From assembly GCA_026416775.1 (NCBI GenBank), contig JAOAEN010000052.1, positions 1 to 7,971 on the forward strand: a DNA stretch of 7,971 bases, read 5' to 3'. Numbering within the stretch: position 1 is the stretch's first letter; every line of letters begins with the position of its first letter. Made by a program: the position numbers and the translations under genes. The notes beneath the pieces were generated by a model. It was not told the DNA's origin. It searched no databases and saw nothing but the letters and a program-made list of their open reading frames with translations. The DNA is from Dehalococcoidales bacterium (GTDB lineage: Bacteria > Chloroflexota > Dehalococcoidia > Dehalococcoidales > RBG-16-60-22). Shown here in pieces: positions 1 to 5,500 of this stretch.

Positions 1-1
1 G

Positions 2-36
2 GGCAAAAGGAAAGGCTGGCAGGATCTTTCTTTGCC
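2..36. repeat. Imperfect inverted repeat downstream of htpX, possible weak terminator
   Basis: GGCAAA (2-7) pairs with TTTGCC (31-36) and GAAAG (10-14) pairs with CTTTC (26-30). This gives an 11-bp stem with a 2-nt bulge and an 11-nt loop. It begins 35 nt beyond the htpX stop codon on the minus strand, a natural place for a transcript end. No T-run can be seen beyond it because the window ends, so a terminator role is only a guess. Confidence 0.3.
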
Positions 37-70
37 TGTGTTGCTCCGAAGGATGCGTATTTGGTCCGGA

Positions 71-1042
71 CTAAGTCCCTGCCGCAAGCGATGAGAGGTG
101 CTTGATCCTTTTGAGCATGTTCGGATGCGTGGTGAAAAGCTCCATGACCTTATCGGCGAAGTTCAGGCGGACCTCTTTCTGGCGCAGCTCAAGCAGCTCT
201 TCAGGATCAATGGTGCCGCTCATGTCGCGGTCGACCTGGGAAAGCTCTCTCACCTCGTACCAGGCACGGGCGGGATCGTTGAGGAAGAAGGCGCGGGCAC
301 CTTCCACCTGTCTTATTTCCGTCCTGCCGCGGAAGCGGGCGTTCCCGTAAACGAGCTTGTAAAGGGCGGTGGCGAGGTGGTGGGGCGCACACCCGAGGCG
401 GGTGCTCCCGGCATCGGCATAGTACTCGCGGATCCTTGAGCCGTAGAGGACAAGGAGGTTGGTGAGGAAATAGAGGAGAAAAGCCCCGAGCCCGAGGATG
501 ACCGCGTAGCCGGCATTCTCGCGACGGTTGCCCCCGGAGCCGCCCCACATCAGGCTCCAGGCAAGCCAGTAGAGGACCATCGGCACGGCGGAAAGGAGCG
601 TGATGATGGCCATGTCACGGTGCTTGATGTGGGAAATCTCGTGGCCGAGGACAGCCCTGAGCTCTTCACGGCTCAGGAGGTTCAGTATGCCGCGTGTGAC
701 GCATACCCTGCCGTCCCGCTGCGTCCGCCCGAAGGCAAAGGCATTGGGGATGTTGATCTCGGAAATGCCCACCCTTGGCTTGGGCAGGTTTGCCTTTGCG
801 GCAAGCTCCGCCACCATGCGGTGAAGCTCGGGGGCTTCTTTCTCCGAGACCCATCTTACTCTCATTGACCAGCTCACGATTTCCGGGCTGACGAGATACT
901 GGATACCCAGGACGACGAAGGCAAGGACAAGATAGGTAATGGCATTACCGGCACCTATCCAGGCACCAATACCGGTGATCACCCCGTAAAGGATGGCAAA
1001 GAGAAGAGCTACCAGCAGAAACATCCTTATCTGAAGCCACAT
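71..1042 (-). CDS. htpX: HtpX-type M48 membrane zinc metalloprotease with an EF-hand insertion
   Basis: This is a 323-residue integral membrane endopeptidase of the M48B/HtpX family, which degrades damaged or misfolded membrane proteins with the active site on the cytoplasmic side. The zinc-binding motif HEISH is at 134-138 (H134, E135, H138), and the third ligand is probably E206 in SRIREYYAD. Hydrophobic segments lie near 8-30, 34-52, 145-166 and 177-200. The family C-terminal element THPNMLKRI is at 305-313. The protein is about 30 residues longer than E. coli HtpX (about 293). The extra part, roughly 240-292, contains DRDMSGTIDPEE at 271-282, which matches a canonical EF-hand loop. The ATG start is supported by AGGAGG seven bases upstream (1050-1055). 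The gene stands alone, with its own candidate promoter at 1140-1168. Family assignment is firm; calcium binding is inferred. Confidence 0.93.
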   Translation of the reverse strand: MWLQIRMFLLVALLFAILYGVITGIGAWIGAGNAITYLVLAFVVLGIQYLVSPEIVSWSMRVRWVSEKEAPELHRMVAELAAKANLPKPRVGISEINIPNAFAFGRTQRDGRVCVTRGILNLLSREELRAVLGHEISHIKHRDMAIITLLSAVPMVLYWLAWSLMWGGSGGNRRENAGYAVILGLGAFLLYFLTNLLVLYGSRIREYYADAGSTRLGCAPHHLATALYKLVYGNARFRGRTEIRQVEGARAFFLNDPARAWYEVRELSQVDRDMSGTIDPEELLELRQKEVRLNFADKVMELFTTHPNMLKRIKHLSSLAAGT

Positions 1043-1139
1043 GCCGCTTCCTCCTGCCGCCGGATGTGTCTAATCTCTGGAAAACGCTCCGCACATGGAA
1101 CAAAGAGCATTTGTCGGTGCAACCGGTCTTTCTATTTTA

Positions 1140-1168
1140 ATTTTACAGTCTTGCGGGCATGCTGGCAA
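1140..1168 (-). promoter_or_regulatory. Candidate sigma70-type promoter for htpX
   Basis: Read on the minus strand, TTGCCA (1163-1168) and TAAAAT (1140-1145) each match the consensus at five of six positions and are separated by exactly 17 nt. The predicted transcript would have a leader of about 90 nt before the htpX ATG. This is a motif match only. Confidence 0.5.
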
Positions 1169-1169
1169 G
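1150..1169. promoter_or_regulatory. 20-bp dyad over the htpX -35 region, candidate operator
   Basis: CTTGCGGGCATGCTGGCAAG is symmetric about the central GCATGC, with outer arms CTTGC and GCAAG. Eight of ten position pairs are complementary. It covers the whole spacer and the -35 hexamer of the candidate htpX promoter, where a bound dimeric repressor would block RNA polymerase. The cognate regulator is unknown. Confidence 0.4.
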
Positions 1170-1222
1170 AAAAATGGCTCTTCTTGGTGGGACTAATAGT
1201 GATGGGAAGATGCGCAACAAGA

Positions 1223-1270
1223 TAGCTCAGAAGGCTCCGTGAAATGTCCCGCGGGGCATTTCCTGAGCTA
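1223..1270. repeat. Two-tier inverted repeat that can form a long hairpin
   Basis: The inner arms GAAATGTCCC (1241-1250) and GGGGCATTTC (1253-1262) pair over ten positions, including one T-G wobble, around a GC centre. The outer arms TAGCTCAG (1223-1230) and CTGAGCTA (1263-1270) pair perfectly over eight. A 10-nt one-sided bulge (1231-1240) separates the tiers on one side only. The element lies 17 bp beyond the stop codon of the small HTH gene and is followed by no T-run on either strand. It could act as a 3' stabilising or terminating structure, part of a small RNA, or a protein-binding site. Confidence 0.55.
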
Positions 1271-1287
1271 ACGGCGAGCGACCGGTG

Positions 1288-1521
1288 CTATTCTGCCCCG
1301 TTCCCGTTGTTATGCGTCTTTTTCGTATTGAGCTCGTTATACTTGGCGAGGAACTCGGAGATATCCTCCTGGCGGAACCTGCGGTCACCGCGGCGGGTGA
1401 TGCGGTACGACTTGAGTATCCCCATGTCACTCCACCGCCTGACGGTATTGACATGGATGTTCAGCAGCCGGGCTACCTCTCGGATGGTGAGCATTGGTTT
1501 TATCTCATTTTGAACGACCAT
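1288..1521 (-). CDS. Excisionase/MerR-like helix-turn-helix DNA-binding protein
   Basis: This is a 77-residue protein made almost entirely of a winged helix-turn-helix of the excisionase family (HTH_17, related to MerR and BldC). The core runs about 11-60: LTIREVARLLNIHVNTVRRW (11-30) gives the two helices, and the basic stretch ITRRGDRRFRQEDI (41-54) is the wing, followed by helix SEFLAKYN. The tail (62-77) is polar and low complexity (KKTHNNGNG). The ATG at 1521 has GGAGG at 1531-1535, nine bases upstream, which favours it over the internal Met10. No integrase or phage gene is next to it, so a chromosomal regulator or nucleoid-associated role is as likely as an excisionase role. Its targets are unknown. 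Direct GGTAAA repeats upstream could be autoregulatory sites. Confidence 0.86.
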   Translation of the reverse strand: MVVQNEIKPMLTIREVARLLNIHVNTVRRWSDMGILKSYRITRRGDRRFRQEDISEFLAKYNELNTKKTHNNGNGAE

Positions 1522-1570
1522 ATTCTACTTCCTCCGGGGCTGAACTACGTGATAATGATAAAGGAGCAGG

Positions 1571-1587
1571 GGTAAACAAAAGGTAAA
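1571..1587. repeat. GGTAAA direct repeat, 11-bp period, upstream of the HTH gene
   Basis: GGTAAA occurs at 1571-1576 and 1582-1587, spaced one helical turn apart, inside the 98-bp AT-rich gap upstream of the small HTH gene. No convincing -35/-10 pair was identified in this gap. The repeats could be binding sites, but two 6-mers are weak evidence. Confidence 0.25.
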
Positions 1588-1619
1588 TTCTCGCGGTGGG
1601 GGTGTAAAAAAACGATAAA

Positions 1620-2516
1620 TTATGTTGGTTTACGGCAGGCAGCCCGTGCGGTCATCGCGGGAAGCCACAGCTCGTTGTCCCTGTAGATTTCGACATTGCC
1701 GAACGCTGAAACTATGCGCGGCAGGCTGTTGTTCAGGGTTTCTTCCGCCCAGAAGCCCTCATCGCCTGCTGCTTTCCCCCAGAATTCTACTGGCGGTAGA
1801 ACAATGTGGCCGAGTTTCCGGTCGCCTACCGCCACTGACCGCCCGAAGGCAGCACCGATGGCGCTGAGGGCACAGATGAACGAGGCGATATCTTCATGCC
1901 CGCGGATACCGCTCAGGTCAGGATGGTGGCGGGGAAGGACATCGTGAAGTATCTCTTCCATCCGGGGGATAAGGGACGGGAAGAGTGCATCTGTCCAGCG
2001 GCGTTTTACCTCTCCGGTGGTGGGGAAATTATCATCTGGGTGGAGCACCGCAAGGTAGGCGTTGGGAAACGCCTCGACGATAGCCTTTTCGTGGATGCGG
2101 TATGGGTAGTCCGCCGGGGCGATATCAAGCGTGTCGAGGACAAGCCGGGCAATGAGCGTGGCCTCGCGGTGCAGGGACTGCCCGAGGGGGTTACTCGTCG
2201 GGGCCGGTTTCCCCCGGCGGGCAAACTTTCCGCATGAGAGCATGGCTTCGGCGGGACGGTAGAGGCTGATGGTCGCCAGCCCCGGCACCAGCGACCCGTC
2301 GATGCCCACGGCAAGCAGCCTTCTTTCCCCGACAAGCGCCTTCAGCTTTCCGATACGTTCCGGTCTATCCGTACCTGCCCGGTCAAAGCGAAGCTCAATT
2401 TCCGCCTCCGTCCAGCCAAGAAGGCAGAGCCCCGTGGTTGGCCTCCTTGCGCTGAAGCCGACGTCAATGCCCAGCACCGCTCCGCTGGCCGCAAGGTTCC
2501 GCTTCCTGAAGCTCAC
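1620..2516 (-). CDS. DUF429 family protein, predicted RNase H-fold nuclease
   Basis: This 298-residue protein is recognised as DUF429, a family described as a predicted nuclease with an RNase H-like fold; no biochemical role is known to me. Family landmarks are VLGIDVG at 14-20 (acidic D18 at the end of strand 1), AVGIDGSL at 69-76 (D73), VEAFPNAYL at 147-155 and GHEDIASFICAL at 206-217 (E208, D209). These acidic residues would be the metal ligands if it is a nuclease. It starts with GTG, overlapping the TGA of the upstream DUF72 gene in a GTGA junction, with the purine-rich GAAGAGGA just ahead as ribosome-binding site. This implies translational coupling and a shared function. The family call is confident and the activity is inferred. 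A 7-nt T-run follows shortly after the stop, without a convincing stem. Confidence 0.85.
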   Translation of the reverse strand: MSFRKRNLAASGAVLGIDVGFSARRPTTGLCLLGWTEAEIELRFDRAGTDRPERIGKLKALVGERRLLAVGIDGSLVPGLATISLYRPAEAMLSCGKFARRGKPAPTSNPLGQSLHREATLIARLVLDTLDIAPADYPYRIHEKAIVEAFPNAYLAVLHPDDNFPTTGEVKRRWTDALFPSLIPRMEEILHDVLPRHHPDLSGIRGHEDIASFICALSAIGAAFGRSVAVGDRKLGHIVLPPVEFWGKAAGDEGFWAEETLNNSLPRIVSAFGNVEIYRDNELWLPAMTARAACRKPT

Positions 2517-3244
2517 GGGTCCTCTTCCAGCATGCGCATGAATGTCCGTGCGTCATCCCGCATATTGAGGTTATTGAAAAGGACGTAGGCTTTCGGGTAT
2601 TTTTCAAGCATGTTTTTGAGCCGGGTGAGCTCTTCTTCGCTGTAACGGTGGCGGTAGTGCGCACCTCCGTGCAGACGGAAGTAGGCGATCTCTCCATGAA
2701 GGGGCAAGCCCGTGAAGGGGTCAACACCATGCACGAGCCCCAGTTCTGTGCAGAGGTCTCTGACCGTTTCCTCTTGCCAAGTTCCCCGCACCTCCCAGAC
2801 GTAGATGAAGGCGGGGTCGGCTATCCTCCGGAAGAAGCCCCGCATGTTGCCGATGTTCTCGGGGGATTCCGAAAAGCTTGCCGGGCACTGGAAGAGGATA
2901 ACCCTTGCCTGAAGCACACGGGCAAGCCCTTTGAGCTTCTCCCATGCGAGGAACACCTGATCGGTCGGTCTGAAATAGCCGTAGAGGTCCTCGGTGCCGG
3001 ACGGTATCGTGAGGTGCGCCCTGCGGTAGGTCGGGCTTGAGGGGGGATGGGTGATGAGCTGGCTTGCCTTGACGGTGAATTCAAAATCGTCCGGGGCTTC
3101 GTCCCGCCACCTGCGGACGGTCGTGATTTCCGGCATCTTATAGAAGGTCTGCTGGATTTCCACGAGTTTGAAATGCCGGAAGTATTCCTTCCTGCCTGAC
3201 GGAAAACCGCAGCAGCCGACCCTGATGTCGGATGAGCTTTTCAC
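2513..3244 (-). CDS. DUF72 family TIM-barrel protein
   Basis: This 243-residue protein of the DUF72 (YecE-like) family is a TIM-barrel fold of unknown biochemical function. Conserved blocks appear in the expected order: IRVGCCGFP (7-15), LVEIQQTFYKMP (27-38) with its aromatic pocket, FEFTVKASQLITH (54-66), YVWEVRG (148-154), AYFRLHGG (187-194) and YVLFNNLNMRDDA (220-232). The length is normal for the family. The start is GTG at 3242-3244, with GGGGA about nine bases upstream. It is the first gene of a two-gene minus-strand unit: its TGA overlaps the GTG start of the DUF429 gene. A candidate promoter lies at 3278-3307. Nothing in the sequence reveals a substrate. Confidence 0.93.
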   Translation of the reverse strand: MKSSSDIRVGCCGFPSGRKEYFRHFKLVEIQQTFYKMPEITTVRRWRDEAPDDFEFTVKASQLITHPPSSPTYRRAHLTIPSGTEDLYGYFRPTDQVFLAWEKLKGLARVLQARVILFQCPASFSESPENIGNMRGFFRRIADPAFIYVWEVRGTWQEETVRDLCTELGLVHGVDPFTGLPLHGEIAYFRLHGGAHYRHRYSEEELTRLKNMLEKYPKAYVLFNNLNMRDDARTFMRMLEEDP

Positions 3245-3277
3245 GGTGCTTCTTCCCCGTCAACCGGGCCCCCGCTA

Positions 3278-3307
3278 ATTCTAGGGCGCGGGATCGGGTG
3301 ACCGCAA
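3278..3307 (-). promoter_or_regulatory. Candidate promoter for the DUF72-DUF429 unit
   Basis: On the minus strand TTGCGG (3302-3307) and TAGAAT (3278-3283) are separated by 18 nt. The -10 matches five of six consensus bases and the -35 only three. The implied leader is about 30 nt before the GTG start. Moderate to weak motif evidence. Confidence 0.35.
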
Positions 3308-3422
3308 GGAGGTTCTGTTCTTGATCTGTGTTTTCGGTTCTTTGCTGCGGGAGGCGGAGGATCTCTATAAAGAAAGAAAGAGTAAGGGTTTAAGCTTCGG
3401 GGCTTGTCAGATGCAAGCATGA

Positions 3423-3441
3423 CCAGTTTCTACAGAACTGG
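3423..3441. promoter_or_regulatory. Inverted repeat upstream of the flavoenzyme-fix operon, candidate operator
   Basis: CCAGTT (3423-3428) and AACTGG (3436-3441) are perfect 6-bp arms around a 7-nt centre, a typical geometry for a dimeric regulator. The right arm runs into the -35 hexamer of the candidate promoter at 3438-3467. It is not followed by a T-run, so it is not a terminator for the leftward gene. Confidence 0.35.
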
Positions 3442-3467
3442 CATTAAAACCTGCTTCCGTGTAAAAT
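3438..3467 (+). promoter_or_regulatory. Candidate promoter for the flavoenzyme-fixBCX operon
   Basis: CTGGCA (3438-3443, four of six) and TAAAAT (3462-3467, five of six) are separated by 18 nt. Transcription would start about 60 nt before the ATG at 3535. A weaker alternative is TTGCTG (3342-3347) with TATAAA (3366-3371), also 18 nt apart. Confidence 0.35.
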
Positions 3468-3500
3468 GGGTTGAAAAGGTGTTGCTGAAGATATGAAGTA

Positions 3501-3522
3501 GGCTATTCCCTTGCGGATAGCC
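3501..3522 (+). promoter_or_regulatory. Leader hairpin abutting the ribosome-binding site of the flavoenzyme gene
   Basis: GGCTAT (3501-3506) pairs with ATAGCC (3517-3522), and CC (3508-3509) pairs with GG (3515-3516) past a one-base bulge. The result is an 8-bp stem with a 5-nt loop. The GGGGG at 3523-3527, the likely Shine-Dalgarno element, begins at the very next base. The alternative TTG codon at 3511 falls in the loop. The structure could modulate initiation of the first gene of the operon. Confidence 0.4.
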
Positions 3523-3534
3523 GGGGGTAAGGCG

Positions 3535-5484
3535 ATGTACGGTCAGTTTAAATTCCTCTTTTCTCCCCTGCGCATCGGCTGTGTAACCGTGCCCAACCGC
3601 ATTTCCTTTTCCGCCCATCTCACCAATCTTGCCGAGGACAATCTTCCCAGCGAGCGTCAGGCCTACTACCTTGCGGAGCGGGCGCGGGGTGGTGCCGGGC
3701 TTATCATTACCGAGGAACTCTCGGTGCATCCCAGCGACCACGCCTATGAGAAGCTCGTTGACGGCTGGCGCCCCGAGGTTATCCCCGGCTACCGGCGGAT
3801 CACACGTGCCGTCCACGAGTATGAGACGAAGATCTTTGCCCAGCTTAACCACAACGGGGCCCAGGGGGACGGGAGCTACTCGCGGCTTCCGGTGCTGGGG
3901 CCTTCACCCGTGCCGGACTTCATGTTCCGCGAGGTCCCCAAGGAGATGGAAGTTGAGGATATCAGGGAGGTTGTTGATGCCTTCTGCCGCGCCGCTGTCT
4001 ATGCCCGCGAGGGTGGGTTTGATGGCATTGAGCTTCAGCTCGGCCATTCATCCCTGATGCGCCAGTTCCTTTCGCCGCTCACCAACCTGCGCACCGATGA
4101 GTACGGCGGTAGCCTGGAAAACCGGATGCGCTTTCCCCTTGAGGTGATCGCCGCAGTAAGGAAGACGGTAGGGAGGGACTACACGCTGGGTATCCGCCTC
4201 TGTGCTGATGAGATGGTGCAGGGAGGGCTCACCCTTGAGGACACGAAGGAGATCGCCCGCCGCTTTGAAGCAAGCGGCTTTATTGATTTCATTGACCTCA
4301 CGCTTGCCACCTTCTACAACCTCTATCTCGTCGGTGCCAGCATGCATACGCCACTCGGCTATACCATTCCGCTTGCCTCCGGCATTAAGAGTGTTGTGAA
4401 GCTCCCCGTCTTCTGCACGGGAAGGATCAACGACCCCGTCCTTGCCGAAAGGGTGCTTGCCGAGGGACAGGCGGATATGATCGGCATGGTGCGTGCCCAG
4501 ATCTGTGACCCGCACCTTGCCCGCAAGGCGAAGGAGGGCAGGCTTGACGAGATCCGCTACTGCGTTGCCGATAACCAGGGATGTTACGGGCGCGTGGGGC
4601 TGAACAAGACAATTGGCTGTATTCAGAACCCGGATATCGGTTACGAGAAGGAAAGGCGCACTCTCAAACATGCGGTGGTGAGGCGGAAGGTGCTCATCAT
4701 CGGCGGGGGACCGGCGGGGATGAAGGCGGCGGAGGTCTGTGCCCGGCGCGGCCATGAGGTTGTCCTCTACGAGAGGTCCGGCCGGCTCGGCGGGCAGGTC
4801 AATATCGCAGCGCTGGGGGCGGGCAGGGAAGAGCTAAAAACGGTCATCCGTAATTTTGAAAACCAGTTGAAGCTCCTCCCTGTGAGAATTGTCCTCAATC
4901 AGGAGGTTACGGCGGAATTCGTCCTGGCGCAGGGTGTGGATGTGGTCATCGTGGCGACGGGGGCATTGCCCAAGCCTTGCACGCTCCCCGGTGGGGACGG
5001 ACCGCGGGTGTATAACGTCTGGCAGGTGCTGACCGGCAATGCCGATGTGGGCAGGAGCGTCCTTTTTATCGATAACGACGGGCACCATCAGGCAACTGCC
5101 ACGGCGGAGTTCCTCGCCGACCGGGGTGTTAAAGTGCACATCGTTACTAATTCGCCGACCATCGGTTCGGATCTGGGACCATGTCAGGACCAGTATCTCA
5201 CCCACCAGCGCCTGGTACGCAAGGGGGTTACCTTTACGCCCGATTTTGCAGTGACTGAGATTCAGGGCACCGTGGTGAAGGGGCTCAACTTCTACTCCAA
5301 CGAGTGGCATACCTTTGATGGCTTTGACAGTGTCGTCTATGCCATGGGCAACCGTGCCGAGGATAGCCTGTATAAAGCCCTGAAAGGCAGGGTGAAGGAG
5401 CTTTACCGCATCGGCGATTGCGTTGCCCCGCGAAAGATTGACATGGCTGTTCTGGAGGGGGACAGGATCGCGCGGGCGATCTGA
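3535..5484 (+). CDS. OYE/FadH/TMADH-type iron-sulfur flavoenzyme (NADH:flavin oxidoreductase family)
   Basis: This 649-residue multidomain flavoenzyme resembles 2,4-dienoyl-CoA reductase, trimethylamine dehydrogenase (TMADH) and BaiCD. An FMN-binding TIM barrel (about 1-340) includes QFLSPLTNLRTDEYGGSLEN (177-196). It is followed by the cluster motif at 343-362 and an FAD/nucleotide half (about 383-649) with IIGGGPAGM (388-396). The cluster motif has family spacing, but its second ligand is aspartate: C343, D346, C350, C362. At the OYE catalytic motif the sequence is ELQLGHSSL (166-174), so the usual His and Tyr positions are Gln168 and Ser173. The second Rossmann motif is degenerate (FIDNDGHHQATATAEFLA, 511-528). 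I chose ATG 3535 over the in-frame TTG 3511 because GGGGG lies seven bases upstream and the TTG lies in a hairpin loop. The gene heads the fixBCX operon, which suggests ETF as redox partner, as known for TMADH. The substrate is unknown. Confidence 0.92.
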   Translation: MYGQFKFLFSPLRIGCVTVPNRISFSAHLTNLAEDNLPSERQAYYLAERARGGAGLIITEELSVHPSDHAYEKLVDGWRPEVIPGYRRITRAVHEYETKIFAQLNHNGAQGDGSYSRLPVLGPSPVPDFMFREVPKEMEVEDIREVVDAFCRAAVYAREGGFDGIELQLGHSSLMRQFLSPLTNLRTDEYGGSLENRMRFPLEVIAAVRKTVGRDYTLGIRLCADEMVQGGLTLEDTKEIARRFEASGFIDFIDLTLATFYNLYLVGASMHTPLGYTIPLASGIKSVVKLPVFCTGRINDPVLAERVLAEGQADMIGMVRAQICDPHLARKAKEGRLDEIRYCVADNQGCYGRVGLNKTIGCIQNPDIGYEKERRTLKHAVVRRKVLIIGGGPAGMKAAEVCARRGHEVVLYERSGRLGGQVNIAALGAGREELKTVIRNFENQLKLLPVRIVLNQEVTAEFVLAQGVDVVIVATGALPKPCTLPGGDGPRVYNVWQVLTGNADVGRSVLFIDNDGHHQATATAEFLADRGVKVHIVTNSPTIGSDLGPCQDQYLTHQRLVRKGVTFTPDFAVTEIQGTVVKGLNFYSNEWHTFDGFDSVVYAMGNRAEDSLYKALKGRVKELYRIGDCVAPRKIDMAVLEGDRIARAI

Positions 5485-5500
5485 ACTTACAGGGATCCTC

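Noticed and set aside
98..439. 113-codon plus-strand frame opposite htpX
   Set aside because: Opposite strand of a clear HtpX gene; no protein-like motifs and no separate support.
1223..1262. TAGCTCAG resembling the start of a tRNA D-arm
   Set aside because: No acceptor stem, anticodon arm or GTTC-type T-loop follows; the bases are better explained by the inverted repeat.
1288..1521. HTH protein as a sign of an integrated phage or mobile element
   Set aside because: No integrase, attachment repeat or other phage gene is seen nearby; this fold is also common in chromosomal regulators.
1604..1619. T-run on the minus strand after the DUF429 stop as an intrinsic terminator
   Set aside because: Only a 4-bp stem is available upstream, separated from the T-run by about 18 nt, so it lacks the required stem-then-T geometry.
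3511..3534. TTG at 3511 as the start of the flavoenzyme
   Set aside because: It lies in a hairpin loop without a ribosome-binding site, while ATG 3535 has GGGGG seven bases upstream and gives the usual short N-terminus.
4048..4755. 235-codon open frame on the minus strand opposite the flavoenzyme gene
   Set aside because: It is a shadow of a strongly coding plus-strand frame with clear domain motifs; its own translation shows no recognisable family.
5423..5500. Upstream in-frame start for fixB
   Set aside because: It would overlap the flavoenzyme gene by about 60 nt and add residues absent from FixB proteins; ATG 5501 has AGGGA upstream.
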